Assembly (NCBI GenBank): GCA_946481075.1
Contig: CAMLMC010000002.1
Location: 62,001 to 126,000 of the forward strand
From: an uncultured Alphaproteobacteria bacterium
GTDB lineage: Bacteria; Pseudomonadota; Alphaproteobacteria; Micavibrionales; Micavibrionaceae
DNA length: 64,000 bases
Direction: 5' to 3'
The notes below the pieces were generated by a model. The model searched no databases and had not been told where the DNA came from. It saw only the letters and a list, made by a program, of their open reading frames with translations. Positions 44,949 through 53,908 of this stretch are shown here, piece after piece. The position numbers were made by a program, and so were the translations under genes. Each line of letters begins with the position of its first letter. Within the stretch, counting starts at the first letter, position 1.

Positions 44949-47900
44949 ATGAGCAAAATTTATCTAGTTTTCATAATTCTATTGGCGGTGATTTTGGAGC
45001 CAACATATGCCCGGGCTGAAATTCCCACGGGCACAAACGCCTTGCTTGCGAAAAAACTAATTGAGAGCATCGCCAAAAAATTTGAAGAAGCCGATAAAGC
45101 CTATCTTTATAAAAAGGATCCTAATGCAGCCCAAATCGCAGGGTTTGAAGAGGGGGAGGACTTGTTGTTTAGCATTAGGCTGAAGAATAACATTGTCTTA
45201 GATACAACTGTGCTCGCGCGCATACACAATGGCGAATTGCTAATATCATTGCGTGAGTTAATCCTTGCCCTGGAATTCCCCATCGAGTTTAACGCACAGA
45301 CAGGTAAGGCAAACGGTTGGTATATTCGTGAAGACAAAAAATTCAGTCTTGATATTCCCGCTCGGCGGGCTTCATCGGATACGGGACAATACACGTTGCC
45401 ACAAAATATTCTGGTAGAGGATAATGACATCTTCTTATCAACGGATGAGCTGGGTAAATGGTTTGGTATAAGCTTAAAGCCGCGCATTTCTTCTTTGGAC
45501 ATAGCCTTGGAGTCTTCTACACCATTACCAGTGGAGGAGCGGCTAGCGCGTCGAGGTTTGAATCCTAATCGTCTGGATATTGGCCCACCTGTTCAGCCTG
45601 CGTTAGTAGATGAAAACGCTTCCAAAGATTATCCTCTGGTCGATGTCTCTACGCAAATGTCTTATACAAAACCTGGTGATCAATTAGTTACGCGGCGCGA
45701 AGGTTTTGAGGGCTCTGCCTTCATTAGAACATCTGGCGATATTGCTGGCGGCACACTAACTACGCAATCGAGCCTTAATCATGAGGACAGGTTAACAAAT
45801 GTACGGGCGACATATATACAACAGTCGCTTGAACCTGAACTCCTTGGTCCATTAGAGGCGCGTCGCTATGAACTTGGGGACGTAAACATGCCCGTAATCC
45901 CCCTGCGTACAAGGACCCAAGCCGGTTTAGGAGCGCGGATTACGAATGCGCATCCCTTAAGAAACACATTACGTCCTTCCACAGAAATTCGAGGAACGAC
46001 TTTTCCTGGGTGGGATGTTGAATTATACCGAAATGAACAGCTTGTTTCCATTCAGACGGTTAGTGATGATGGAGTTTATCTGTTTGAAGATGTTGATCTC
46101 TTTAGCAATGAGAACAATTTCCGGGTCATTTTGTATGGTCCACAAGGTGAAATTCGGGAGGAGGAAATTGCCATACCGGTCGATAACAAGAGACTGTCAA
46201 CGGATGGTAGCGCCTATGATATTGCAGTTCTCGCCCAAGATACCCAGACATACCAGATCGATAAATATAAGGACAAAGACAATGAAGATAGGGGCGCAGC
46301 TGCGTTAACGGCTGTCTACGAATTGCCTGTAGGTAAGAGTAGCGCTATTTCAACAGGTTTTGAAACCAGTCAGGAAGAAGGCAATCAGCATTTTGTTGGA
46401 CATGCCGGACTCTCAACAAGCGTGGCGGGAACATTGTTAAATCTTGATACCGCCGTAGATCAGGATGGAGAGTTGGCCGCCCAGCTGGTGGCTAGAAGGG
46501 ATCTGGGGGCGCATAAAATTCGCAATGAAACCAAAATTGCAACTGACAAATTTGGTTTGGTTTCTAATAGCGTAACTAGAAACGATGTTTTTTCTAATAG
46601 GTTAAACCTCAATGGTCCTCTGGGTTTCGACTGGGGTATGAGGCCCCGTTATGGTTTGGGTATGGCGCATGCCGTCGAGGCGGATGGCGATCTGCGGCAA
46701 AATTATAATACGACTTTAAGTGCGAATGTTTTCAGAAGACTGAACTTAAACCAGCAGTTCGAATTTGCTACGACAACTGGTGAAAGAGAAGACGATCTCA
46801 ATAGCGTCACCACCCTGACAGGGTCTTTAGGAAAAAACCGCCTAAGAATGATTTCAAACTATAAGATTAAACCTGATAGCGGACTTCAGAACGTAACGCT
46901 TGATTATCGGCGCCCTTTAACAGAGGATCTAGATTTTAATTTGAATGTACTTCATGAACCAAATCCGAAATTGACAGAAGGAACACTACAGCTCGATTGG
47001 CAAGCAGGATTTGCAAACATATCGCCATCGGTTAGTTATGATACCAACAAGGAACTAGTGGCTATGCTTAACACACGATTTGGTATAGCACGTGATCCTT
47101 TGAGCAAGGATATTCGTTCATTCGACACCAATATTACCTCATCAGGGGGTGTCAGTGCATTTGTATTCCTTGATAAGAATGGCGATAATATATTCAATGG
47201 AGACGATGAGCCTATAGAGGGCGCTATTTTAGAGGCGCCGCAAAATGGCGGGCGCAGTACAACGGATGAAAAAGGATATGCTTTCTTTACGCGCCTTGTC
47301 AGTATGAAGCCAACGGATATATTTGTTCAGCAGGACTCTCTCCCCGATCCCTTTTGGGTTTCTACTTATCAGGGGTTTTCTATCATTCCAAGAGAAGGGC
47401 ACATTACGGCTATAGAATTTCCCGTACACATGGGGGGTGAAATCGACGGGGGAGTTTATTTAGTAAATTCCGCCGGAGAAAATGTATCTATGCGGGGCAT
47501 AAGTCTCTCTCTCTATGACCTTAGTGGCCGTAAGGTAAAATCCACATTCTCGGAATCCGACGGGTTCTATCTTCTTGATAAAGTGCCGCCGGGGCGTTAT
47601 TACCTTGTCGTCGACAACAAATCTTTCGATGGTAATTATGCCCGTCCGAAACCACAGCCGATTCTGATCAAGACAAACGGATCAACCATCTACGGCAACA
47701 ACGTTTATCTGCGTGACAGCGGGCCTGATGTGGCCGTGAATTTCTACGCGAACGCGGAAGACCTGAAGATCGATCCATCGACCCTGCATGGCCGCAGTCT
47801 GTTCCTCAATCTCGGCAGTTACAAATCGCAACTGACGCTCGGCCTTGCCTGGTTTAAGATCCGCAGCATCTTTAAGCGCGAGTTGAAGGATATGGAACTT

Positions 47901-48083
47901 CTGGAAATGCCTTCTGAAAGCCTTCCCGACCAGAAGAGCAATAACTATGTCCTGCGCGTTCTGGCGCTCAGCGACGATATGAGCGATGCTTATAACAAAT
48001 GTAAAGTGTTGCAGGCGAACGGCCAGACATGCAGTGTGGAAGTCATCCCGGAGCAACGGCCGGAGCGCCTCGCGGTCAAATAA
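44949..48083 (+). CDS. Non-canonical usher-like outer-membrane protein with SPOR-like tail
   Basis: With ATG 44949 the protein has 1,044 residues and a signal peptide (MSKIYLVFIILLAVILEPTY..., cleavage near ARA). Starts at 44913 or 44916 would lie upstream of the RpoN transcript start. Residues ~40-130 form a periplasmic domain (NNIVLDTTVLARIHNGELLI); ~240-720 are beta-rich alternating segments like an outer-membrane barrel, interrupted at ~330-410 by a plug-like part (GWDVELYRNEQLVSIQTVSDDGVYLFEDVDL) that recalls fimbrial ushers. ~735-800 and ~850-900 look like carboxypeptidase-regulatory/SdrD-B folds (FVFLDKNGDNIFNGDDEPIEGA; DGFYLLDKVPPGRYYLVVD). The last ~45 residues (YVLRVLALSDDMSDAYNKC..., GQTCSVEV) resemble a SPOR domain. 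It is not a classical PapC. Codon use shifts from AT-rich to GC-rich near 47,580. Confidence 0.75.
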   Translation: MSKIYLVFIILLAVILEPTYARAEIPTGTNALLAKKLIESIAKKFEEADKAYLYKKDPNAAQIAGFEEGEDLLFSIRLKNNIVLDTTVLARIHNGELLISLRELILALEFPIEFNAQTGKANGWYIREDKKFSLDIPARRASSDTGQYTLPQNILVEDNDIFLSTDELGKWFGISLKPRISSLDIALESSTPLPVEERLARRGLNPNRLDIGPPVQPALVDENASKDYPLVDVSTQMSYTKPGDQLVTRREGFEGSAFIRTSGDIAGGTLTTQSSLNHEDRLTNVRATYIQQSLEPELLGPLEARRYELGDVNMPVIPLRTRTQAGLGARITNAHPLRNTLRPSTEIRGTTFPGWDVELYRNEQLVSIQTVSDDGVYLFEDVDLFSNENNFRVILYGPQGEIREEEIAIPVDNKRLSTDGSAYDIAVLAQDTQTYQIDKYKDKDNEDRGAAALTAVYELPVGKSSAISTGFETSQEEGNQHFVGHAGLSTSVAGTLLNLDTAVDQDGELAAQLVARRDLGAHKIRNETKIATDKFGLVSNSVTRNDVFSNRLNLNGPLGFDWGMRPRYGLGMAHAVEADGDLRQNYNTTLSANVFRRLNLNQQFEFATTTGEREDDLNSVTTLTGSLGKNRLRMISNYKIKPDSGLQNVTLDYRRPLTEDLDFNLNVLHEPNPKLTEGTLQLDWQAGFANISPSVSYDTNKELVAMLNTRFGIARDPLSKDIRSFDTNITSSGGVSAFVFLDKNGDNIFNGDDEPIEGAILEAPQNGGRSTTDEKGYAFFTRLVSMKPTDIFVQQDSLPDPFWVSTYQGFSIIPREGHITAIEFPVHMGGEIDGGVYLVNSAGENVSMRGISLSLYDLSGRKVKSTFSESDGFYLLDKVPPGRYYLVVDNKSFDGNYARPKPQPILIKTNGSTIYGNNVYLRDSGPDVAVNFYANAEDLKIDPSTLHGRSLFLNLGSYKSQLTLGLAWFKIRSIFKRELKDMELLEMPSESLPDQKSNNYVLRVLALSDDMSDAYNKCKVLQANGQTCSVEVIPEQRPERLAVK

Positions 48084-48084
48084 A

Positions 48085-48633
48085 TCAAGGCTGGTTGAGG
48101 AGAGATACTTTCCTGCGTATCACAGGTCCTGTCCAATCGACATCCGCACCGATCACTTTGCCGCGTATCTGGCCCATTGCATCGACCAAATAAGTTTCGG
48201 GAATTTGCCGCGTGCCATAATCTGCACCAATACTCCGGTCGTTATCGAATCCGATGACAACATTGTCCGGGAGATTTTTCCCATACTTTTGTAAAAATCG
48301 TTTGGCGTCATCGCCCTTTTCATCCCAGGACAGAAACAGGAAGATTGTGTCCGCCTCGGCGGCGGCCAGTTTGACCATCTGTGGAAACTCAATAATACAA
48401 GGCGCGCACCAGGATGCCCAGAAATTCAGGACGATCGGTTTCCCTTGAAATTCGTCTGAAGTCCTGAGCTTGCCGGTTATATCCTTATAGGTGAAAGCTG
48501 TTGCCTTGCCGATAACGGCGGCCCCTGCGGATTCGTGCGTTTGCTTTTCCGGTGAGGCATAACGGGTTTCAACGACTGTATAGATGGCCGTGGCCGTCAT
48601 CAGGGCGGCGAGGATCAAAAAATTCTTTTTCAT
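48085..48633 (-). CDS. TlpA/ResA-type thioredoxin of cytochrome c maturation
   Basis: A 182-residue membrane-anchored thioredoxin: one N-terminal helix (about 5-22), then AFTYKDITGKLRTSDEFQGKPIVLNFWASWCAPCIIEFPQMV with the WCAPC redox motif, and the cis-Pro loop RQIPETYLVD. It overlaps the ccsA stop by 4 bp and is the third gene of the resB-ccsA-tlpA operon, so it is expected to reduce the CxxCH haem motif of apocytochrome c (ResA/CcsX role). Its stop is 1 bp from the stop of the convergent usher gene. Confidence 0.9.
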   Translation of the reverse strand: MKKNFLILAALMTATAIYTVVETRYASPEKQTHESAGAAVIGKATAFTYKDITGKLRTSDEFQGKPIVLNFWASWCAPCIIEFPQMVKLAAAEADTIFLFLSWDEKGDDAKRFLQKYGKNLPDNVVIGFDNDRSIGADYGTRQIPETYLVDAMGQIRGKVIGADVDWTGPVIRRKVSLLNQP

Positions 48634-50450
48634 GCCTGCGCCCTTTTTTCAATACGCCACCACAGATAGCCTATGGCGATGAATTCAATGGCGCAGAAGG
48701 CGAAGAGGGCCGCGGCGACGCCGGTGATAAATCCATAGGAATGAAGCCCGACATTCAACAAATTAACCCCGAACCATGCAAGAGCCACAATGACCGACAG
48801 TGCGGCCATTACGGCCGTGAAGGCCGTTCCTTTTAGATGTCCCGAGAGATGGCCGTGATAGGCCCATGCCAGCCAGAGGACGATGAGCAGCGCCCCGTTT
48901 TCTTTCGGGTCCCATCCCCAGAAGCGCCCCCATGACTGGTCCGCCCAGATGCCGCCAAGGATCGTGCCGACGGCGGTGAACAAAAGCGCCATCAACCCGG
49001 TTGTTTTGATCGCGGTCATCAGATTGGTTTTTTGTGATGTCACCGCCCCTTTTGCCATATGGATGTGGGCGAGCGCAGAGGTCATCAGGCAAATCCCGTA
49101 TCCGATCGTGATGCAAAGCACATGGGTCGCCAGCCAGAAGTTGGTGTTGAGCACGGCGATTAGCATATGCATCGTGTCTTCACCCGCGAAGGCCTCGGAT
49201 ATGAACAAGAGGAAGGCCCCGCAAAGCGATCCGGCCAGAATGCCATGGCCGTCCCTTCGTTTGTATTCGATTATAAGCGCGCCGATCACCACAATGGCGG
49301 CAACAAAGAGGATGGATTCATAAAGTGTTCCTACCGGCGGGCGGGAGAGGATATAGACCCGCGCGGCAATCGCGGCAACATGAAGAAGGGCAGAGAAGGA
49401 CAAAAGACCAAGGGCCGTCAGGCGCAGCGAGGCTTTCCCCGAAAGCGCAAAACCAGCAAAGGCAAGAAAGGCGAGCAGATAGCCTGTCATGGAAACCCCG
49501 ACCGGATGTGCGCCGTTATAAAAGGCTTCCAGATTTGTTCTGGCAGGGGAGGTATAGGGCGCATAGGCCTGTGCCAACCGGTCTATCGTTTCGTTGAAAA
49601 CGGCGGCGTTGCCTTCCTTGTATGCGGCTGCGAGCGCCGACCAATCGGCGATAAATTCCTGGGTCTTCGCTGGGCCTGATGTCTGCAAAGCCACCCATGG
49701 CGATGCCCATTCTTCGCCGCTATCAGGCGGCACCACGCGCAAGGCGAAATTATTGCTGCCGTTGGTTTTGATGGTGTCAAAGAAAAAGGCAAAGGCGGCG
49801 ATTTCCCTTTCCGCGTCATTGTATCTTTCAGGATTGGTGCCTTTGCGCCGGACGATTTGCGCAGTTTTTTTCTTCAATTTTTCTTCGAACGGCGAAATAT
49901 CCCGAAGGGTATAAGGTTTATTATCGGCCAGATTCCATGCCTTGGCGAGCGATGACGGAACGTCTATTTCCAGCGGCAGGATATAGGTCATGCTACGCAG
50001 GAACTGCGTATAGAGGATGGATTGTTCCGAAAGCATCATCAGTTGCTTTTGATCATCGCTCCAATCCTGCGGTGGCATGGCGGCGAGTTTTTCTATTGTT
50101 TCACGCTTGCCGGCCAGAAATTCGAAAATCTCGGCATAGCTGTAATATTTACCATCTTTTTCATGCAGGCCTATCGCGCGCGGGGCAAGGATGCGAAAGA
50201 CCGGTTTGTTGATGGCCCCTGCCGGATCGAAGAGAATCTGCGCAAACCATTCATCTGCGTTTTGTCCGCCGATTGAATTGCGTCCCGAAAGGGATGTGAG
50301 GAATGCGCGCGCCAGAGTGTCGAGTGGTTTGATGCGGCCTTCGTGCTGAACGGGCAGATGTGCGAATGCATCGATGTCCATCTTGTCTGCGGCCTTCGCC
50401 TGCCAGGGCGTTAACAGGAAGATCAAGAGTAAAAGGATACGGGTGATCAT
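48630..50450 (-). CDS. ccsA: Cytochrome c biogenesis protein CcsA (ResC), N-terminally extended
   Basis: Haem exporter and lyase subunit of System II. The C-terminal ~300 residues form a polytopic membrane domain with the WWD motif (GGIWADQSWGRFWGWDPKENGALLIVLWLAWAYHGH), conserved His in THVLCITIGYG and HLSGHLKG. In front is an extra periplasmic region of about 290 residues (signal peptide to AKA; AFAHLPVQHEGRIKPLDTLARAFL; IVRRKGTNPERYNDAEREIAAF), making it 606 residues against about 320-400 for simple CcsA. It overlaps resB and tlpA by 4 bp each. Confidence 0.9.
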   Translation of the reverse strand: MITRILLLLIFLLTPWQAKAADKMDIDAFAHLPVQHEGRIKPLDTLARAFLTSLSGRNSIGGQNADEWFAQILFDPAGAINKPVFRILAPRAIGLHEKDGKYYSYAEIFEFLAGKRETIEKLAAMPPQDWSDDQKQLMMLSEQSILYTQFLRSMTYILPLEIDVPSSLAKAWNLADNKPYTLRDISPFEEKLKKKTAQIVRRKGTNPERYNDAEREIAAFAFFFDTIKTNGSNNFALRVVPPDSGEEWASPWVALQTSGPAKTQEFIADWSALAAAYKEGNAAVFNETIDRLAQAYAPYTSPARTNLEAFYNGAHPVGVSMTGYLLAFLAFAGFALSGKASLRLTALGLLSFSALLHVAAIAARVYILSRPPVGTLYESILFVAAIVVIGALIIEYKRRDGHGILAGSLCGAFLLFISEAFAGEDTMHMLIAVLNTNFWLATHVLCITIGYGICLMTSALAHIHMAKGAVTSQKTNLMTAIKTTGLMALLFTAVGTILGGIWADQSWGRFWGWDPKENGALLIVLWLAWAYHGHLSGHLKGTAFTAVMAALSVIVALAWFGVNLLNVGLHSYGFITGVAAALFAFCAIEFIAIGYLWWRIEKRAQA

Positions 50451-51571
50451 GCGGCGGTCTTTCTGCGAAGGCGTATAATCACATGCACCAAAAACCCTGC
50501 GAAAATGACGGCACTGGCCAGATACGGAAAGATGCGGCCCTGATTGCGCACAGCGCTAAGCACGGAATATTCCCCATCCGGCCGCATGGCAAAGGATGAT
50601 TGATAGAAGGTGTAGCCTTTGTATCGCAAGGGCTCGTTCATGCGGATGGTGGCGGGCCAGGACACATCCCCGTCATGGACAATAATGTCCGATGAAAATT
50701 CCCGCGCCATGTCGGTGCCGGGGTGCAGGTCTCGTCTGAAATCGACCAGTTCGATGGAAAAGGGCAATACGCGTTCGGCACGCCTGACCATAAGGCTGAA
50801 TTCGCTTCCATGCATCGATACGCTTGGCTTGTGGGGAATGTCTTCCATCGCGACATAAATGCCGTCCTGTCCGTCCGGCAGGCCGGTGAGCTGGAATGTA
50901 ATACCGGATAAATTGGCCTCGTTCTCTTTTTCCGATGGTGCGGGGGTCAGTAGAATCGCCTCGGCAAGGCCGCGGCGGGTGTCTTTTTCCTGTGCAGGCA
51001 CCGGGCGGCAATTATCGCATGTCGAAACAACGGTCACGGCAAATGGTAAATCCACGGCGAACACGCGCTCATCTGGTTTGATGGATTCAAATTCTATTGC
51101 GGCGTAATCCTCGCCATCCTTTTGCAGTGCCAGCACGCGCTCATGATAGTCGGCAACCGTTGCGGCGCTTTGTCCTTCCCCGAACGAAATAAAACCCTCT
51201 TCCTGCGTGAACGCGGTAATAATTCCTCCGATCAACAGGATAAGGATGCCAAGATGGGTCAGGATGGTGCCTGCGCGATCGGTCCGCCACGGGCTAAAGA
51301 CTATGAATTTGATGGCAAGGCAGAATGTGAGCGCGCCGATGGTGATATAGGCACCGGGCAACGGAATGGGGCCCGCCCATACAATCCACGAGGAAAAGAA
51401 CATTTCCTGCGCCCTGTAAAGGCCGAGTTCCTTTTGTGCAATGGTGCCGGCTGTCAGAAGGATCATCAGCCATGGGAGGATATAGAAAACGACCGACGGG
51501 CTGGACAGGGCGCGAAGCCATGTCCAGAGCCCTTGTTTTTGTGCGTTTTGAGGGTTGCCATCCATGCCCAT
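50447..51571 (-). CDS. resB: Cytochrome c biogenesis protein ResB (Ccs1)
   Basis: The partner of CcsA in System II. The 374-residue protein has three N-terminal helices (SPSVVFYILPWLMILLTAGTIAQKELGLYRAQEMFFSSWIVWAGPIPLPGAYITIGALTFCLAI, then THLGILILLIGGIITAF), a periplasmic domain, and one C-terminal helix (YLASAVIFAGFLVHVIIRL). The segment SVVFYILPWLMILLTAGTIAQ followed by a large loop is typical. DVSWPATIRMNEPLRYKGYTFYQSSF near 300-330 is the conserved ResB C-terminal motif. It is first in the operon; the AI-2E gene lies upstream by about 50 bp on the same strand. Confidence 0.9.
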   Translation of the reverse strand: MGMDGNPQNAQKQGLWTWLRALSSPSVVFYILPWLMILLTAGTIAQKELGLYRAQEMFFSSWIVWAGPIPLPGAYITIGALTFCLAIKFIVFSPWRTDRAGTILTHLGILILLIGGIITAFTQEEGFISFGEGQSAATVADYHERVLALQKDGEDYAAIEFESIKPDERVFAVDLPFAVTVVSTCDNCRPVPAQEKDTRRGLAEAILLTPAPSEKENEANLSGITFQLTGLPDGQDGIYVAMEDIPHKPSVSMHGSEFSLMVRRAERVLPFSIELVDFRRDLHPGTDMAREFSSDIIVHDGDVSWPATIRMNEPLRYKGYTFYQSSFAMRPDGEYSVLSAVRNQGRIFPYLASAVIFAGFLVHVIIRLRRKTAA

Positions 51572-51623
51572 GACTTACTGCGCGCGGGCGTCCCGTTCAA
51601 CCGGAATCTGCGGCCATTTATCC

Positions 51624-52736
51624 CTAAACATCATGGGTGTCGTCATGAATGCCTGCCTCTACGGCCTGTTTGTTGCTCCAGGCGATAATGACGGTATAGG
51701 CGATGGCGAGCAGGGTCGGGCCAATGAACAGGCCGATAAAGCCGAAGGCGAGAATTCCACCGAAAACCCCGAGCAAAACGAGAAGGAGCGGCAGATTGCT
51801 GCCGATGGAAATGAAATAGGGGCGAATGATGTTGTCGGTCATGCTGATGACCAGCAATCCCCACAGCGCCATGAAAATACCCATGCCGATCTGCGATTCC
51901 GAAAACAGCCACATGGCGGCAGGCACCCAGATCAGGGGCGGCCCGAACGGCACAAAGGAGAAGAAGAAGGTGAGAAGACCCAAAAGCGCCGCACCGGGGA
52001 TTCCGGCGAAGGTAAAGCCGATGGTGGCAAGCACGGCCTGCACGACGGCCGTGCCGAGAATGCCATAGAGAACGCCGATCATGGTCTTTTTGGAGACTTC
52101 GAGAAGATGTTGACCGAATTGCCCGATAAATTTGTCAATGAGGGCGCTGAGCCTTTCTGCTGTTTGCACGCCGTGGCGGAACAGGAAGAAGGCGATGAAA
52201 ACGCCGAGCGAAAGGTCAATAACGCCGCGTCCGATAATGCCGCCCGCGATCAGAAGTCTGTCCGATATTTCCCGCGCGTTTTCTTTCAAGGACGCCGAAA
52301 GCGTTTGCATGTCTGAGAGGTATTTCTCCCAGAAGGACAGGGCGTAATCGGATATGAACGGCAGTTCGGCAACCCATCCCGGCGGGTGTCCGTCGCTGGT
52401 CTCGATGCTCGTGACGAGCGCCGCCCATAATTTCGTGAAGTTGCCGGTCAGGCTGTTGGCGATCACAAGGAGCGGGACAAGGAACCCGACGGCGAGCAGT
52501 AGGGTCATCAGCGTGGCGGCCAATGTTGTACGGTGGTTCAGCTTTTTTTCCAGCCATGAGAAGGCCGGCCATGTGGCCAGCGTGAAGATGACACCAAGCA
52601 AAATAGCCGGCATGAACGGTGCCAGGATGATCAGGCATCCGGCCGCAACGGCGACGATGGCGGCGGTCAGGGCGAAAATGCGGAACAGGCTGACCTTATT
52701 GATTGTTTCGAGGGAAATGTTGTCGCGAAGCCGCAT
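51624..52736 (-). CDS. AI-2E family transporter (PerM/YdiK type)
   Basis: A 370-residue inner-membrane protein with about eight helices. Family marks are FMPAILLGVIFTLATWPAFSWLEKKL, LLVIANSLTGNFTKLWAAL, GVIDLSLGVFIAFFLFRHG, ALLGLLTFFFSFVPFGPPLIWVPAAMWLF and FGFIGLFIGPTLLAIAYTVI. Members of this family export small molecules or drive Na+/H+ exchange; the name from autoinducer-2 does not establish the substrate. It is on the same strand as the Ccs operon and may be its first gene. Confidence 0.88.
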   Translation of the reverse strand: MRLRDNISLETINKVSLFRIFALTAAIVAVAAGCLIILAPFMPAILLGVIFTLATWPAFSWLEKKLNHRTTLAATLMTLLLAVGFLVPLLVIANSLTGNFTKLWAALVTSIETSDGHPPGWVAELPFISDYALSFWEKYLSDMQTLSASLKENAREISDRLLIAGGIIGRGVIDLSLGVFIAFFLFRHGVQTAERLSALIDKFIGQFGQHLLEVSKKTMIGVLYGILGTAVVQAVLATIGFTFAGIPGAALLGLLTFFFSFVPFGPPLIWVPAAMWLFSESQIGMGIFMALWGLLVISMTDNIIRPYFISIGSNLPLLLVLLGVFGGILAFGFIGLFIGPTLLAIAYTVIIAWSNKQAVEAGIHDDTHDV

Positions 52737-52852
52737 GGATAGGTCCTATACATAAAGTGTCCGGTCATATTCTGGCACGAAACAGGATGACTGAAAACGG
52801 TCAATCGCCCATTTTTATGGCATCTTTGCGGTGTTTGGGGTAGGGATAGGGC

Positions 52853-53086
52853 ATGGATGAAAACCGTTTGATCAAAATTGAAACCGCCCTGATGCATCAG
52901 GACCACCAGATTGCCGATCTGGAGGAGGCGCTGGAGCTACAGCGCCGCGAAATCGAGGCCTTGCGTAAATATCTGGAACGGCTTTTGTCGCGTGTGGATG
53001 ACATGGAACAAGGCGGTAGTGGCGAGGACGGAAAAACGCTGAGCGTTGCCGAACAGGCCCTGCGCGACAAACCGCCGCATTATTGA
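52853..53086 (+). CDS. slyX: SlyX-family protein
   Basis: 77 residues forming one long coiled coil (ENRLIKIETALMHQDHQIADLEEALELQRREIEALRKYLERLLSRVDDM) and the family's C-terminal DKPPHY. Its function is unknown in all bacteria. GGGATAGGGC precedes the ATG. It converges with the VIT-type transporter gene. Confidence 0.9.
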   Translation: MDENRLIKIETALMHQDHQIADLEEALELQRREIEALRKYLERLLSRVDDMEQGGSGEDGKTLSVAEQALRDKPPHY

Positions 53087-53109
53087 TACCTTCCGGGAAA
53101 ACGCAGTTT

Positions 53110-53820
53110 CTAGAATGTCGCCGTGCCTACAAGACTGCCTATCAGGGCGGTAAGTCCCATCGCGCCTGCGCCCCATATCATCACACGCAAGGCCGGCTTC
53201 AATGCCGGTGCCCCACCCGTTCTGGCGGCGAGGGCGCCGAGAAGTCCGAGCAATATAATACACAAGATGGAAGAGATGACCACAAAGTGTGCGGGAGGAA
53301 TGAGGATAACCGATATCAGGGGAAGCGCGGCACCCAGTGAAAAGGCGGCAGCGGACGAGATAGCGGCCTGTATGGGTTTTGCGGCGGTTAAATCGGAAAT
53401 CCCCAGTTCTTCGCGCGCATGCGTGGCCAGAGCGTCATGGTCCGTCATCTGTTTTGACACCTGCCGAGCAAGGGAAGGTTCTACCCCGCGGTCAATGTAG
53501 ATATCGGTCAGCTCCTGCAACTCGGCTTCCGATGTTTCAATCAATTCCTTTCGCTCGCGCGTGATGTCGGCTTGTTCCAGATCCGATTGTGAACTAACCG
53601 ATACATATTCGCCGGCGGCCATCGACATGGCGCCCGCGACGAGGCCTGCGATTCCGGCCAGCATAACATCGCTTTGCGGTGCGTTGGCCGAAGCAATGCC
53701 GACGACCAGGCTGGAAACGGAAATAATGCCGTCATTCGCACCGAGCACAGCGGCGCGGAGCCACCCGGTACGGCTGACATAGTGACGTTCGTTGTGCTGA
53801 TAGATAAGACGATCTCTCAT
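53110..53820 (-). CDS. VIT1/CCC1-family Fe/Mn transporter
   Basis: A 236-residue membrane protein with five helices that fits VIT1/CCC1 (vacuolar iron transporter type) proteins, which move Fe2+ or Mn2+ out of the cytosol. Marks are WLRAAVLGANDGIISVSSLVVGIASA, IAGLVAGAMSMAAGEYVSVSSQSDLE, the cytosolic metal-binding loop (ITRERKELIETSEAELQELTDIYIDRG, MTDHDALATHAREELGI) and AISSAAAFSLGAALPL. It lies after slyX and before the adhesin gene without an obvious functional link. Confidence 0.92.
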   Translation of the reverse strand: MRDRLIYQHNERHYVSRTGWLRAAVLGANDGIISVSSLVVGIASANAPQSDVMLAGIAGLVAGAMSMAAGEYVSVSSQSDLEQADITRERKELIETSEAELQELTDIYIDRGVEPSLARQVSKQMTDHDALATHAREELGISDLTAAKPIQAAISSAAAFSLGAALPLISVILIPPAHFVVISSILCIILLGLLGALAARTGGAPALKPALRVMIWGAGAMGLTALIGSLVGTATF

Positions 53821-53908
53821 AGGGGGATTGTATCAGCAAAGGGGTTGCAGCGGCAGGGGGAATTTGCCTTGCATAGGGGGCCTGCGGGACAAGCGGGCAT
53901 ATTTTTGT

